A stretch of DNA of 64,000 bases. Origin: Spirodela intermedia. Taxonomy: Eukaryota; Streptophyta; Magnoliopsida; Alismatales; Araceae. The first letter of the stretch is position 1; every line of letters begins with the position of its first letter. The stretch spans positions 5,001 to 69,000 of the forward strand of contig LR746266.1 of assembly GCA_902729315.2 (NCBI GenBank). Reading direction: 5' to 3'. The translations under genes and the position numbers were made by a program. The notes under the pieces are model-generated. The model ran no database searches. It saw only the letters and a list, made by a program, of their open reading frames with translations, and had not been told where the DNA came from. Below are positions 12,830-23,186 of the stretch, in pieces.

Positions 12830-13320
12830 ACTCAAAGAAACGTTCATGTCTTACCCACATGTTTTGACAGCGAAATGGTGCTCCACCATTCCTTCTACTT
12901 TCAATGAAATTAATTAACAAGGGGAATGATCAGAGTTTAGTCTCTATAAATATTGGTCGCTAATGGGGCAGCGGTTTATACACTCGAAATTAACCAGACC
13001 TCTATCAAGTCTTTGGTATATGTGTGCATTACTATTGCCTCTGTTGCACCAAGACATCATGTTCTCTAGATGACTGGGTTCCATCAAACCTTCATCATTG
13101 ATGAATTCATTGAATTCATCCATATGGGATCTAATACCTCTATTCCCCCCATTCTTCTCGAAATAGTATCTAATAATATTGAAATCCCCTACAATTATTC
13201 ATCCAAGATTTCATGTCATTCTTGAAGATCTAAGCGTCTGTCGTACCTCTCGCTTGTGCTCTGCATCATAGGAGGCATAGATGACTGTGAGGAGCCATAT
13301 TTTCCCATGCATCAAGAGAT
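12830..13320 (-). pseudogene. LINE endonuclease-domain fragment
   Basis: On the minus strand the order WLLTVIYAS, GDFNIIR, MDEFNEFINDEGLMEP, RGNSNA, RLDRGLVNFE, LNSDHSPLLI and FRCQNMWV follows the APE-type endonuclease of plant L1 LINEs, including the D-F-N and S-D-H catalytic motifs. Frameshifts and stops make it non-coding. The DUF4283 piece lies 3' of it on the same strand, the reverse of normal LINE order, so the two are separate insertions or a rearranged element. No reverse transcriptase piece was found. Confidence 0.75.
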
Positions 13321-13384
13321 AAAATGATGCACACTAAAATTGACTAACTCACAGTGTATTCTAGCACATTATTCATGTGCTATC

Positions 13385-13665
13385 AGAAGGTGAGTGACAC
13401 ACACGTGTGTGGAGCGAGGCCTTCACCACTCGAGCCCAGCTCGTGGCTCCCCTGATCTAGGTCTACTTGCTTGAGTACTAGCTTGGCAGTAGGTAGAAGA
13501 ATTTTTTTTATCTTTTATTTTGTTTATTTTAATAATAAAAAATATGCTAAGTATTTTAACTTTAGACTTTTAAAATTAACAACATATCCTATATTTATTC
13601 TACAAGTTAAAAAAATAAAAACAATTAATAAAACTAGTTAAAACACAAAAGTCTAGCTTTAACAG
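13385..13665. repeat. Dispersed repeat R2, copy 1
   Basis: This segment matches 24,788-25,045 in direct orientation. Shared landmarks in order are ACACACGTGTGTGGA against ACACTTGTGTGAA, ACTCGAGCCCA, an AT-rich run, AAAATTAACAA, TATTTATTCTACAAGTTAA and finally TAGCTT. It is clearly diverged and its element type is unknown. Confidence 0.7.
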
Positions 13666-14157
13666 ACACCATGTAACAAGTCCAAAATAAGAGGAAAAGA
13701 AGATGAAGCTCAAACTACTGTGTATGCACTGCAAACGTATCACTAAGGGGATAAATGTCATGAGTAATTTCTAAGCCCTCAACTCTTTTTGGATTGAAAG
13801 AATGATCTAGAATATTGTGTTCTTACAAAGTACCAATCAATGAAAGCACTTAATAGAAAAAAAGAACACAAACACACACACAAGTCCCAAACATTATAAA
13901 AAAGTAACACAAATGACACAACTAGCCATACATAGTGCAAGGAACACTAGAGCTACAAATCGTGGTGAAGAAAAGAAAATAAAGGTTACCTAAAAGGAAA
14001 AGGCTTATCAAAAGAACATGGAGAACCAAAAGATCAGAAACTAGAATCTTGGGGCATGACATCTAGAATCATAAAAACATAAGAAAAAGTAGTCCGAAAA
14101 AAAAGAGAAGAAGAAAAAGAAGAAAGTAAGAGTTGTGAAAGGTCCAAAAGACAATAA

Positions 14158-14870
14158 GTTTTTCCGCTCCGCCAAGTGACAGCCGCCGGAGACGATTCGA
14201 CGACCCACTTCATTGATCTCTAGACTTCGCGAGAAGATCTAGAGATTGCCCACGTCGTCTTTGTCCAAGGAGAGCCTTTGAGGCTGTGGACACTACACGA
14301 CGATCCTCCCAAACGCTGAAGATTCCAGTGCATCGTCGACGCATCGCCGTCGCGATGCCGGAACTCTGTTTTCCTGCTTTCAATTTAATTTACGCTTCAT
14401 TTAGTGATACTTTGTGTGATTTTAATTTACCAAACTATACTTCGTTAAATTACGATTCTTCTAGCTTTTACAGATCTTAATTTGATTAGTTAAGTCGTCT
14501 GTAATCGCTTACGTAAGAATTGCCTGGCAGAACTCTATTTCCGCCTGATTCGCGTTTGCCAGGCACTGACGTCCTCTTGACGCCCACACCCTTATTTCCT
14601 TTTTTTTCGTGAATTTTAAATATATTTCCTTTTTATTTCCTAGTATAAAATTTGTAAGAAAATCGTATTCATTGAGAAAAATTCTGAATAATTACCAGGC
14701 ATTATATTACATCCCTATGATCGACCTGGAAAATTACCGCTATTTTTGGAATTTTTATTGAATTATAATTAATATATTTATTTAGAAATACTTCTAAATA
14801 TTTGAAAATTCATATTTTCTAGTTTTATAAATTTTATATTTGCGTGATTTAATATACAACGACTGAGTCA
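14158..14870 (+). repeat. 5' LTR remnant (right part only)
   Basis: It ends in CA at 14,870, ten bases before the primer-binding site. The left border is a compositional break near 14,158, where A-rich sequence gives way to a GC-richer segment. The start sequence seen at the 3' LTR (TGTGATAAGTC) cannot be found upstream, so the U3 end has been lost or replaced. Confidence 0.6.
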
Positions 14871-14880
14871 TGTCAAATTT

Positions 14881-14899
14881 TGGCGCCGTTGCCGGGGAT
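14881..14899 (+). other. Primer-binding site, tRNA-Asp
   Basis: TGGCGCCGTTGCCGGGGAT is the exact complement of the 3' terminal 19 bases (with CCA) of plant tRNA-Asp(GUC). It sits ten bases after the LTR end and primes minus-strand synthesis in Athila-class elements. Confidence 0.92.
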
Positions 14900-15060
14900 G
14901 TATTGCATAATATTTAGTATTTTTTTGTTTTTCTCTTAGAGTACACAAAAAAAAAAAAACTTAACTTTTGTTTTATTTTTGCCGATTTTTATTAGAAAAA
15001 GGGAACGAAAAGAAGCATGGCAAGGACTGGAGCATCTTGAAGGAGGGTAACAGTTACTAA

Positions 15061-16296
15061 CTTTTTCCCTCGAATTTATTGATTTTTATGCATGGTAGAA
15101 GATCCTTGCATCCAAGGCTAGAAAATCCTTTCATTATTTCATTCAAAAATAAAAATCCGAAAGAAAAATTAATTTTGATGGATCCTGAAGGAAGTACAGG
15201 TCAAATTGAGAACAATCCTATGGCCATGAAAAATCATTATATCCCTGATTCATTTCAAAGAGCATCTAATATTAGAGTCTCATTAGCACCCACTGTTAAA
15301 TTCGAAATAAATTCAGGAATTTTTCAAATGCTCCCTAATTTTCATGGATTGCCTTTAGAGGAACCTCATCAGCACTAAGAAAAATTTCATATGGTCTGTG
15401 ATTTAGTTAATCTCCCTCAAGTAACACCGGAAATTATAAAGATGAAATTATTCCCTCATACACTTAGGGACAAAGCTAGTCATTGGCTATCCACATTAGA
15501 TAGAGAATTAACTAGCTGGAAAGATATAGAACAGGTCTTTCTTCGAAAATTTTATCCCTTAGGAAAAACTCAAAATATGAGAAAACATATATGGAGTTTT
15601 TCTCAAAGACCAGGAGAAACTTTGCATGAGACATGGGAAAAATTCAAAGATTTACTTAGAAAGTGTCCTCATCATGTTATACCCAAGTGGCAGCTCAATA
15701 GAATTTTTTATGATGGATTATTCGAACAACATAGAAATATGGTTGATTCTATATGTGGAGGAGCTTTTATGGAGAAAACTCCTGATGAGATTTACAATCT
15801 TTATGAGAATTTAAGTAAAAATTCTAGAGATCAAGCCTCTTTTGAATTATATGACAGGGATAAGAAGAGAGGAATTTATGAATTGCATCATGATGATGAT
15901 TCTAAACTTAGAAATGAGGTTAATCAGATTAATCAAAGATTAGAAAAAATTGATTTACTTATTGACAATATTAGAAAGCCTTTTAACCCTCAACTTAATT
16001 TGAATAGTACATGTCCTATGTATAGTGAAAATGATTATTCTGAATTTCAATGTTATAATTTAGATCAATCATTTCACCTTATGCAAGAACAAGTGCAAGT
16101 AGCTCACGGTTTTAATAGAAATAGGGAACATTTTTCAAATTCTTATAATCCTAATTGGAGGAATAATTTTTCATGGAGAGACCCAAATAATATTCAAAAT
16201 CTAGAAGCACTTAGACCCAATTCAAACTCTGAATTTCGTCCAAAATAAGAAAACAGATTTCAGAAAAATCAGTCCTCTCAAATCCAACCTGATGCT
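15061..16296 (+). pseudogene. Retrotransposon gag region
   Basis: The frame is open from 15,061 except for stops at 15,376 and 16,246. It carries the retrotransposon gag core: FEINSGIFQMLPNFHGL, then after the first stop LRDKASHWLSTL, FLRKFYPLGKT, and a helical SQRPGETLHETWEKFK segment. This is the capsid-forming part of Gag. A Met/Gln-rich segment (MEMIQQMSQMMQQ) begins just after the second stop and leads into the protease. The natural start is unclear: an ATG at 15,017 is in another frame. Confidence 0.85.
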
Positions 16297-17598
16297 ATGG
16301 AAATGATACAGCAAATGAGCCAAATGATGCAACAAACAATGAACCAAATGATGCTGCACCAGAAACAAATTATAGAGGCCCTTAGGAATAAGAGAGAAGA
16401 GGGACAGCTACCTAGTCAGCCCATAGAAAATCCAGGGAACCGCCCAACAATAGGATTTCAGTATGGGGAGTCTAATAGCATGAATCTAGGAAAAAACCCA
16501 CGAAATGAAAATGTTAGGACAGTGAATGCATTAAGGAGTGGTAAGATCTTACCTGATCCTTATCCCCAAACATTAGAAGAAAAAGAAAATGTGGACAACC
16601 CAAAACAAAATCAAATAGGAGTAGAAGAGGATTTTATAGATTCTACCAAAGAAATTTCGAAAGAGAGGACAACCATTCCATTTCCTAAAGCTCTAGAGCC
16701 TAGACAAAGAAAGAAAAAGGAACACAATGAAGAAATAAAGAAAATTTTACAAGATGTGCAAATTAGTCTTCCTTCACTCACTGCCATTGAACATATTCCT
16801 GAATATGCTAGAGTTTTGAAAGAAATGTGTACACCAAAAAGGGCACCTAGAGTAGAAAAATTATCTATGTATGCTAGTGCATTATTATTAAATCAATTAC
16901 CATTTAAATTGAGAGATACAGGTGCCCCTTTAATTTCGTGTGATATTGGTGGATTCATTTTTCAAAATGCATTACTTGACACCGGTGCTAGTATTAATTT
17001 ATTACCTGCAAGTATTTGTGATAAATTTAATATTTCTAATCTTAAACCTTCTACTGTTACCTTACAATTTGCTTATAGATCCGTAAAACATTCTAAAAGT
17101 ATTTTAGAAAATGTGATAGTGACAGTTAAAGAGTGTAAATTTCCAGCTGATTTTGTAATGCTGGAAATGGATTTTAATGGACAGTTTTATGATACACCAA
17201 TCATCCTAGGGAGACCATTTTTGCATACAGCAAAGATGAATATTGATTTTCCCACAGGTATTGCGAAAATTTCATGTGGAGATCAATCAGTAGAAATTAA
17301 ATTTTTTGAGGTATCAAATGATCTTAAGAAATCCCAAGTATATGATTGTCATACCATAGATCTTCTAGATGATTTTGATGATCCAAATGTTATTGATGAC
17401 TGTGTGCTGGAAGAATTAGAGGAAATAGAGAATATAAATTTAGAAGAAAAGAAAGAGGAAGATCATCTGAATTTAGAGTTGAAACATCTTCCCTCTAATT
17501 TAAAATATATGTTTTTGGAAGAAAATAATTCATTTCCTGTTATTATTGTAGCTGATTTGAGTAATGAACAGGAAGAAGAATTATTAGATGTACTTTGA
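16297..17598 (+). pseudogene. Retrotransposon protease region
   Basis: It is open for 433 codons in the gag frame and ends at the TGA at 17,596. The aspartic protease active site DTGAS lies at 16,978-16,992, followed by INLLPASICDKF and the flap and closing motif IILGRPFLHTA. A long acidic spacer (EELEEIENINLEEKKEE) follows before the reverse transcriptase, as is usual in this lineage. The enzyme would cut the Gag-Pol precursor. Confidence 0.88.
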
Positions 17599-19074
17599 AA
17601 AAATAAGAAGGCTATGGGCTGGAAAATGGACAATCTAAGGGGCATTGATATGAGAGTATGCATGCATAGTATATATCTAGAGGAGGGGGCTAGAACTAGC
17701 AGGGAACCACAATGAAGATTAAATCCTAACATGATGGAAATTGTAAAAAAATAAATTTTAAAGTGGCTGGCTGCTGATATTATTTACCCTATTTCAGATA
17801 GCAAATGGGTTAGTCCTAGACAAGTAGTGCCAAAAAAATCAAGGATCACGATTATAAAAAACAAAAATGGGGATGAAATACAAATAAGACTAACTACTAG
17901 TTGGAGAGTTTGCATTGATTATAGAAAATTAAATTCAGTTACTAGAAAAGATCATTTTCCCCTACCATTTACTAATCAAATTCTAGAAAAATTAGTTGGA
18001 AAAAACTTTTTTTGTTTTCTAGATGGATACTCTAGTTATAATCAAATTTATATAAACCCTTTAGATCAAGAAAAAACAACTTTCACTTGTCCAATTGGTA
18101 CTTTCGCTTTTAAATACATGCCTTTTGGTCTGTGTAATGCTCCAGCCACATTTCAAAGATGTATGCTATCTATTTTTTATGATATGATTGGAAAATGCAT
18201 AGAAATTTTTATGGACGATTTTTCTGTTTTTGGTGAATCATTTGATGAATGCTTAAATCATTTACAGCATGTACTTGAGAAATGCATAGAGAAAAAATTA
18301 GTTTTGAGTTGGAAGAAATCACATTTTATGGTTAAAGAGGGAGTTGTGTTGGGTCATATTGTGAGTGAAAAGGGTTTAGAGGTGGATAGAGCAAAAATTG
18401 ATATTATATCTAAAATGAAACCTCCGAATTCAGTAAAATAGATTAGATCTTTCTTGGGTCATGCAGGTTATTACAGAAAATTTATTCAAGATTTTTCGAA
18501 AATTTCTAAACCTCTCACCATGCTATTATCTAAAGATGTGCCTTTTAATTTTGATGAGAAATGTTTTGAGTCTTTTTCCGAAATAAAAAGATTACTTACT
18601 GAGGCACCCATTTTACAAGCTCTTGATTGGTCCCTTCCCTTTGAAATAATGTGTGATGCATCGAATTATGTAGTGGGGGCCGTTCTAGGACAAACAAAAG
18701 AGTCAAAACCTATAGTAATTTCATATGCTAGTAAAACTATATCCAATGCTCAATTAAATTATACCACGACTGAAAAAGAGTTGTTATCTGTAGTATTTTC
18801 ATTAGAAAGGTTTAGATTATATATTTTGGGGGCTAAAATTATTATTTATACTGATCATACAACATTAAAATATCTGTTAAATAAGAAAGATGCAAAGCCA
18901 CGTTTATTAAGATGGATTTTATTGTTGTAGGAATTTGACTTAGAAGTAAAAGATAAAAAAGGTTTCGAGAATGTTGTTGCTGACCATCTTTCTAGATTAA
19001 GTGATACAGGACTAAATGCAACACCTTTACAAGACGCATTTCCAGATGAACAATTGATGGCAGCTCAACATTAA
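17599..19074 (+). pseudogene. Reverse transcriptase and RNase H region
   Basis: The reverse transcriptase motifs run in order: WRVCIDYRKLN, FCFLDGYSSYNQI, YMPFGLCNAPATFQRCM, and the catalytic FMDDF at 18,208-18,222. RNase H follows with the first catalytic Asp in CDASN (18,655), TTTEKELLSVV, and YTDHTTLKYLL near 18,850. Stops lie at 17,713, 17,752, 18,439, 18,928 and 19,072, all in one unbroken frame. The catalytic residues themselves are kept. Confidence 0.92.
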
Positions 19075-20373
19075 CCATCACCATGGTATGCACATATTGT
19101 TAATTTTCTGGTTTCTAGAAAAACTCCAGAACAGTGGGATAAGAACAGAAAAAATCATTTCTTTTCTAAGATTAGAAATTATTTTTGGCATGATCCTGAT
19201 TTATATTACTTGGGCAATGATCAAATTTTAAGGAGATGTGTTCCTGAAGAAGAATATCATAGCATTATTAACATGTGCCATTCATCTAATTGTGGAGGAC
19301 ATTTCTCTGGACGAAAAACAACTGCAAAAATTTTCCAATGTGATTTTTATTGGCCTACAATCATTAGAGATTCTATAGAATTTAGTAGAACATGTATTTC
19401 ATGCCAATCTATAGGTAACATGAGTAAAAAAGATGAAATGCCCATGAGTAACATGTCAGTAGACGAAATTTTTGATGCGTGGGGAATAGATTTCATGGGT
19501 CCCTTCCCATCAGCTGAAAAATATGAATATATTTTGCTTGCTGTTGATTATGTGTCGAAGTGGGTGGAAGCTATTCCTACTAGAACTAATGATCATAAAA
19601 TCGTGATGAAATTTGTGCAGGAAAATATTTTTTCAAGATTTGGATGTCCTAGAGTGATTATTAGTGATGGAGGAACACATTTTACAAATAAACATTTCAG
19701 GGAACTATTGAAAAAGAATGGAGTACACCACAAAGTAGCCACTCCATATTATCCCCAAACAAATGGGCAAGCTGAAGTAGCAAATAGGGAAATTCAGAGA
19801 ATTTTGAGAAAAATAGTTAGACCAGATAGGAAAGATTGGCCCACGAAATTACAAGATGCATTATGGGCTTATAGAACAGCTTATAAAAATCCCATAGGTA
19901 TGTCCCCATTTTGTCTCATTTTTGGAAAGCCATGTCATCTTCTTGTGGAAATAGAGCATAAAGCGTTATGGGCTATAAAAAATTTATGTATGAATGAGAA
20001 ATCAGTTGGTGGGCATAGAATTTTTCAGCTACATGAATTAGAGGAGTTGAGGAATGAAGCTTATGAAAATCATAGAATATATAAAGAAAAAACTAAAACT
20101 TTCCCTGATAAATACATTAGCAGAAAAAAATTTGATGTTGGACAAAAAGTGTGGTTATATTATTCTAGGCTGAAATTATTCCCAGGAAAATTAAAATCAA
20201 AATGGAAAGGGCTTTATGTGGTGGAAGAGACATATGATCATGGGGCTGTAATGATTAAAGATCCTAAAAGTGATCATAACTTTAAGGTAAATGGACAGCG
20301 GCTTAAACATTACATAGAACATGAACGCCTTGTAGAAAAAGAAATTTTATTATTAAAAAAAATTCAAGAGTAA
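19075..20373 (+). pseudogene. Integrase region
   Basis: The frame is open to the final TAA at 20,371. The integrase zinc-binding region ends in CISCQ. The catalytic triad is complete: D in WGIDFMGPF (19,489), D in ISDGGTHF (19,666) and E in [10 protein letters not shown] (19,774), with 35 residues between the second D and E as in the DD35E family. A C-terminal region with the [18 protein letters not shown] motif follows. There is no chromodomain, consistent with Athila rather than a chromovirus. Confidence 0.92.
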
Positions 20374-21961
20374 GACCAAGGAGTCCAGCTGGAAACATTA
20401 AATTCAGCGCTACATGGGAGGCAACCCATGGTTTTTATTTCATTTTATTATTATTATTTTAAGCTCTGTTTTTCTTAGAATTTCGCAGTACTTGTTTCTG
20501 TGTTTGTTTTTCTTTCGAAAAGAGTGTAGGAGGAGGAGTGTAAGATGAAGTGGAAAATTAAAAACGAGGTTGAGGTGATGTCTTTCAGAGCTTCATCATT
20601 TATGAAAATATTTTTAATGCTTAACTTTGCAGATATGCATGCTTCAGTTGAAAATTATATTTTCTGCATATTCTGTTTCGAGTTTTCTGTGTCATTGAGG
20701 AAAAAGTCATTTTTAAGTTGGGGGGTGAAGTATTCATTATTAATTTATGCTGTAGGACGATTAAGAACATGTGTTTGCATTTTATTCAACTTAGAACAGC
20801 AACTAAAAAAATAAAAATAAAATAAAATTTGGAAAAATTGCAACATCTATTTTCTGGTTTTCTGTCAGAAACAACAGACTGTCAAAAACAGCAGACAAAA
20901 AACAACCCGAAATTTGAAATTCTAGAAGACCCTTTTCTCACATTTCAATCCCCTAGATATATATTACTGAAATTCGAAATTACAGCTATAAAGAAGATAG
21001 TTTTGATTTATTTTTGACAAATTTATTACTGCTAAAAATAGAACTGAAAACAGAAAACGAAATTGTCAGAACTATCTAATTTACAAATTCCTTACATCAA
21101 ATTACATGTATGAAAAATTAAATCAATTAGATTGATTGATACCAAAAGATACTAGGAAGATTATTATTGAGTCAAAAGAATGATCTAGTAGCATAAAATG
21201 TTGGAATACTCCTTGAATACATGATAGATAATATGGATTTGATTTTGCAGATTTTCACTTCATGATCTTGATGGATAGTATTTACTTGATGTGAAAATTT
21301 GATTGATCATTTGAGTTTAATGGAGATTTTTGCACCCTGATCTATAGGACTTGTGAGGAGAAATCACTTATTTTGAAAAAAAAAAAAAAGAGAGAGCAAT
21401 GTGAAAAATCTAGAAACGAAGAGTACACATGGAGGGTGTGAGACATCATTCTTATTGTCGAAAATCGTGCATAGAAAAACACTTGTTGAAAAATAAGTGG
21501 ATAAAGTGAAAGCCCTGAAAATGAAGAGTACACATGGAGGGTGTGAGACATCATTCTTATTGTCAAAATTTGTCTACAAGAAAAGCTACTTATCCACTAT
21601 ATATAAAATAAAAAAAAAGAAAGAAATATAGTGTAAACTTCAAAAATCAAGTCATAGAAAAAGGAAAATGTAAGATCAATATTATTCTTGGATGAGTATT
21701 GATAATTGGAACATCTTGTAAATACATCTATGAGTGAAGAAGTGATAAAGATGTGAATAGAAGAAGTGAAGTCTAGATTGTTATTCTAAGGAGTGTTTAA
21801 ACATTTAAGTGCTTAGCATCATTCTTAAATACTTGATATAAGAATCCAAAGTGTTTAACGGTGCATCATTTTTAATTTTTTTTTTTCTTTATTGAAATAT
21901 GATGTTTGAGATTTGTAAAATTTTATTTTCATAATTCCATTGCTAAGGGACTAGCAATGAT
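20374..21961 (+). other. 3' non-coding stretch of the retroelement
   Basis: There are about 1.6 kb with no recognised protein. A PPT-like TAAGTTGGGGGGT occurs internally near 20,716, in addition to the one before the 3' LTR. A 105-bp tandem duplication starts at 21,421 and 21,526 (core GAGTACACATGGAGGGTGTG). An envelope-like gene would sit here in some Athila elements, but none is visible. Confidence 0.6.
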
Positions 21962-21974
21962 TTAAGTTGGGGGG
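21962..21974 (+). other. Polypurine tract
   Basis: TTAAGTTGGGGGG directly precedes TGTGATAAGTC at 21,975, the expected TG start of the 3' LTR. This is the plus-strand primer site. Confidence 0.75.
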
Positions 21975-22250
21975 TGTGATAAGTCTTCATTATCATGAGT
22001 TAATAATTAGTATATAATATAGTTTTAGCCTTAACTCATGATAAATAGACTTATATTTATGTTAAAAAATGATTTTTGGTTTTCAATTGATTAACGTGAA
22101 TTTTTGGGTAATTATGTGATTTTATACGATTTTTACAGTCTTACTTTTGAGATAAATGAAGAACAAGAAAAAAAATAAAAATATTGCAAAAATGGGGGAG
22201 ACCTGCCGGCCAGCCGGGCCTGCAAGCAGGTCGGAAGCGCAGTTGGGGAG
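21975..22250 (+). repeat. 3' LTR remnant (left part only)
   Basis: It begins TGTGATAAGTC right after the polypurine tract and runs about 275 bp. Near 22,251 it meets sequence resembling 5S rRNA. The U5 end seen in the 5' LTR (GACTGAGTCA) is not found downstream. Confidence 0.55.
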
Positions 22251-22350
22251 TAAGCCACCGAATCCCATAAGAACTTCGGAGTTAAGCATGCTCGAGTGGG
22301 AGCAGTCCCCAGATGGGTGACCTCCCTGGGAAGTCCCCGAAAACGTGTGC
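22251..22350 (+). pseudogene. 5S rRNA-like copy A (nearly full length)
   Basis: The segment follows plant 5S rRNA from about base 27 to the 3' end. It keeps ATCCCATAAGAAC, GTTAAGCATGCTC (box A region) and GATGGGTGACCTCCCTGGGA (box C, with one extra base). Substitutions and the altered 3' end show it is not a functional rRNA gene. It sits at the junction with the Athila 3' LTR. Confidence 0.8.
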
Positions 22351-22434
22351 ATGCGTTGCGAGACGCTTGCTGTCCATGTGCTGAAAGGCACCGCTGCATG
22401 ATCGTGCTGCCCAACACGTGTTATGAACCCCTCC

Positions 22435-22805
22435 ATCACCATGCCAAAATGCCTTAAGCATCGAAGAATGTGCTGAGAGGCACCCTTGCCACCATGTCGA
22501 AAGGTATATGTGGCATCCATCTCACCATGCCAAGATGCTCCCAGCTCCGAAGAATGTGCTGAGACGCCATCCTGCCATCATGTCGAGAGGCATATGTGCC
22601 ATCCATCTCACTATGCCAAGACGTCCCCAGCAAAGAACGTGCCGAGAGGCACCCCTGCCACCATGCCGAGAGGCATATATGTGGCATCCATCTCACCATG
22701 CCAAGATGCCCCCAGCTCCAAAGAATGCGCAGAGAGGCACCCCTGCCACGATGTTGACAAACGCAACTGGCATCTATCTCCGAAGAATGTGCCTGAGAGG
22801 CACCA
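22435..22805 (+). repeat. Minisatellite, about 86-bp unit
   Basis: The core GGCATCCATCTCACCATGCC recurs with the start of CCATCTCA at 22,517, 22,603 and 22,688, and a diverged copy at 22,774 (spacings 86, 85, 86). Each unit also carries GAGAGGCACCCCTGCCACCA. The array lies between two 5S-like segments. The frames on both strands here are translated repeat. Confidence 0.8.
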
Positions 22806-22807
22806 AA

Positions 22808-22860
22808 GTGCTTGGGCATGTGAAGTATCAAGATGGGTGACCTCTTGACAAGTTCAGCCA
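22808..22860 (+). pseudogene. 5S rRNA-like 3' half (A')
   Basis: GTGCTTGGGC, then AGATGGGTGACCTCTT and AAGTTC, match the box A to box C part of plant 5S rRNA. It is followed by GCCAAAGACAATTATC and an A run. Confidence 0.65.
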
Positions 22861-22872
22861 AAGACAATTATC

Positions 22873-22892
22873 AAAAAAAAAAAAAAAAAAAA
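22873..22892 (+). other. Poly(A) tract
   Basis: About 20 consecutive A residues lie between the 5S-like segment and the telomeric array. It could be the tail of a retroposed copy or simple slippage. Confidence 0.7.
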
Positions 22893-23098
22893 ACCCTAAA
22901 CCCTAAACCCTAAACCCTAAACACTAAACCCTAAACCCTAAACCCTAAACCCTAAACCCTAAACCCTAAACCTTAAACCCTAAACCTTAAACCCTAAACC
23001 CTAAACCCTAAACCCTAAACCCTAAACCCTAAACCCTAAACCCTAAACCCTAAACCCTAAACCCTAAACCCTAAAACCTAAACCCTAAACCCTAAACC
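22891..23098 (+). repeat. Interstitial telomeric repeat (CCCTAAA)n
   Basis: About 29 units of the plant telomere heptamer are present, with only a few variants (CACTAAA once, CCTTAAA twice, one shifted AAACCTA). The C-rich strand is on the plus strand. Low divergence suggests recent origin or expansion. It is embedded in repeats rather than at a chromosome end within this window. Confidence 0.95.
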
Positions 23099-23186
23099 CC
23101 ATAAGAACTCCAGAGTTAAGCGTGCTCGGGTCAGAGCAGTCCCCGAATGGGTGACCTCCTTGGGAAGTCCCCAGGTACGTGTGCAT
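23097..23186 (+). pseudogene. 5S rRNA-like copy B
   Basis: It starts inside the last telomeric unit at CCCCATAAGAAC and keeps GAGTTAAGCGTGCTCGGG and GGGTGACCTCCTTGGGAAG. It lacks the first 30 or so bases of 5S rRNA. It shares the CGTGTGCATGCGT tail with copy A, so the two are duplicates. Confidence 0.8.

Larger units (their letters stand above)
14158..22250 (+). mobile_element. Athila-type Ty3/gypsy LTR retrotransposon, decayed
   Basis: The order is 5' LTR remnant, primer-binding site for tRNA-Asp, gag, aspartic protease, reverse transcriptase, RNase H, integrase, a 1.6-kb non-coding stretch, polypurine tract, and 3' LTR remnant. Domain order (RT before integrase) marks Ty3/gypsy. The tRNA-Asp primer, protease style and the long 3' non-coding stretch fit the Athila lineage. 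From 15,061 to 20,373 one frame is kept throughout, broken only by stop codons at 15,376, 16,246, 17,596, 17,713, 17,752, 18,439, 18,928 and 19,072. The 5' LTR lacks its left part and the 3' LTR lacks its right part. No envelope-like frame is visible. The element is inactive. Confidence 0.9.

Noticed and set aside
22122-22867. Several frames of 94-137 codons on both strands
   Set aside because: They are repeated translations of the 5S-like and 86-bp minisatellite sequence.
22873-23098. CRISPR-like array
   Set aside because: The units are contiguous heptamers with no spacers, which is a telomeric repeat in a plant nuclear genome.
22251-23186. Functional 5S rRNA genes
   Set aside because: Both copies lack the 5' end and carry insertions and substitutions in the box A to box C region.
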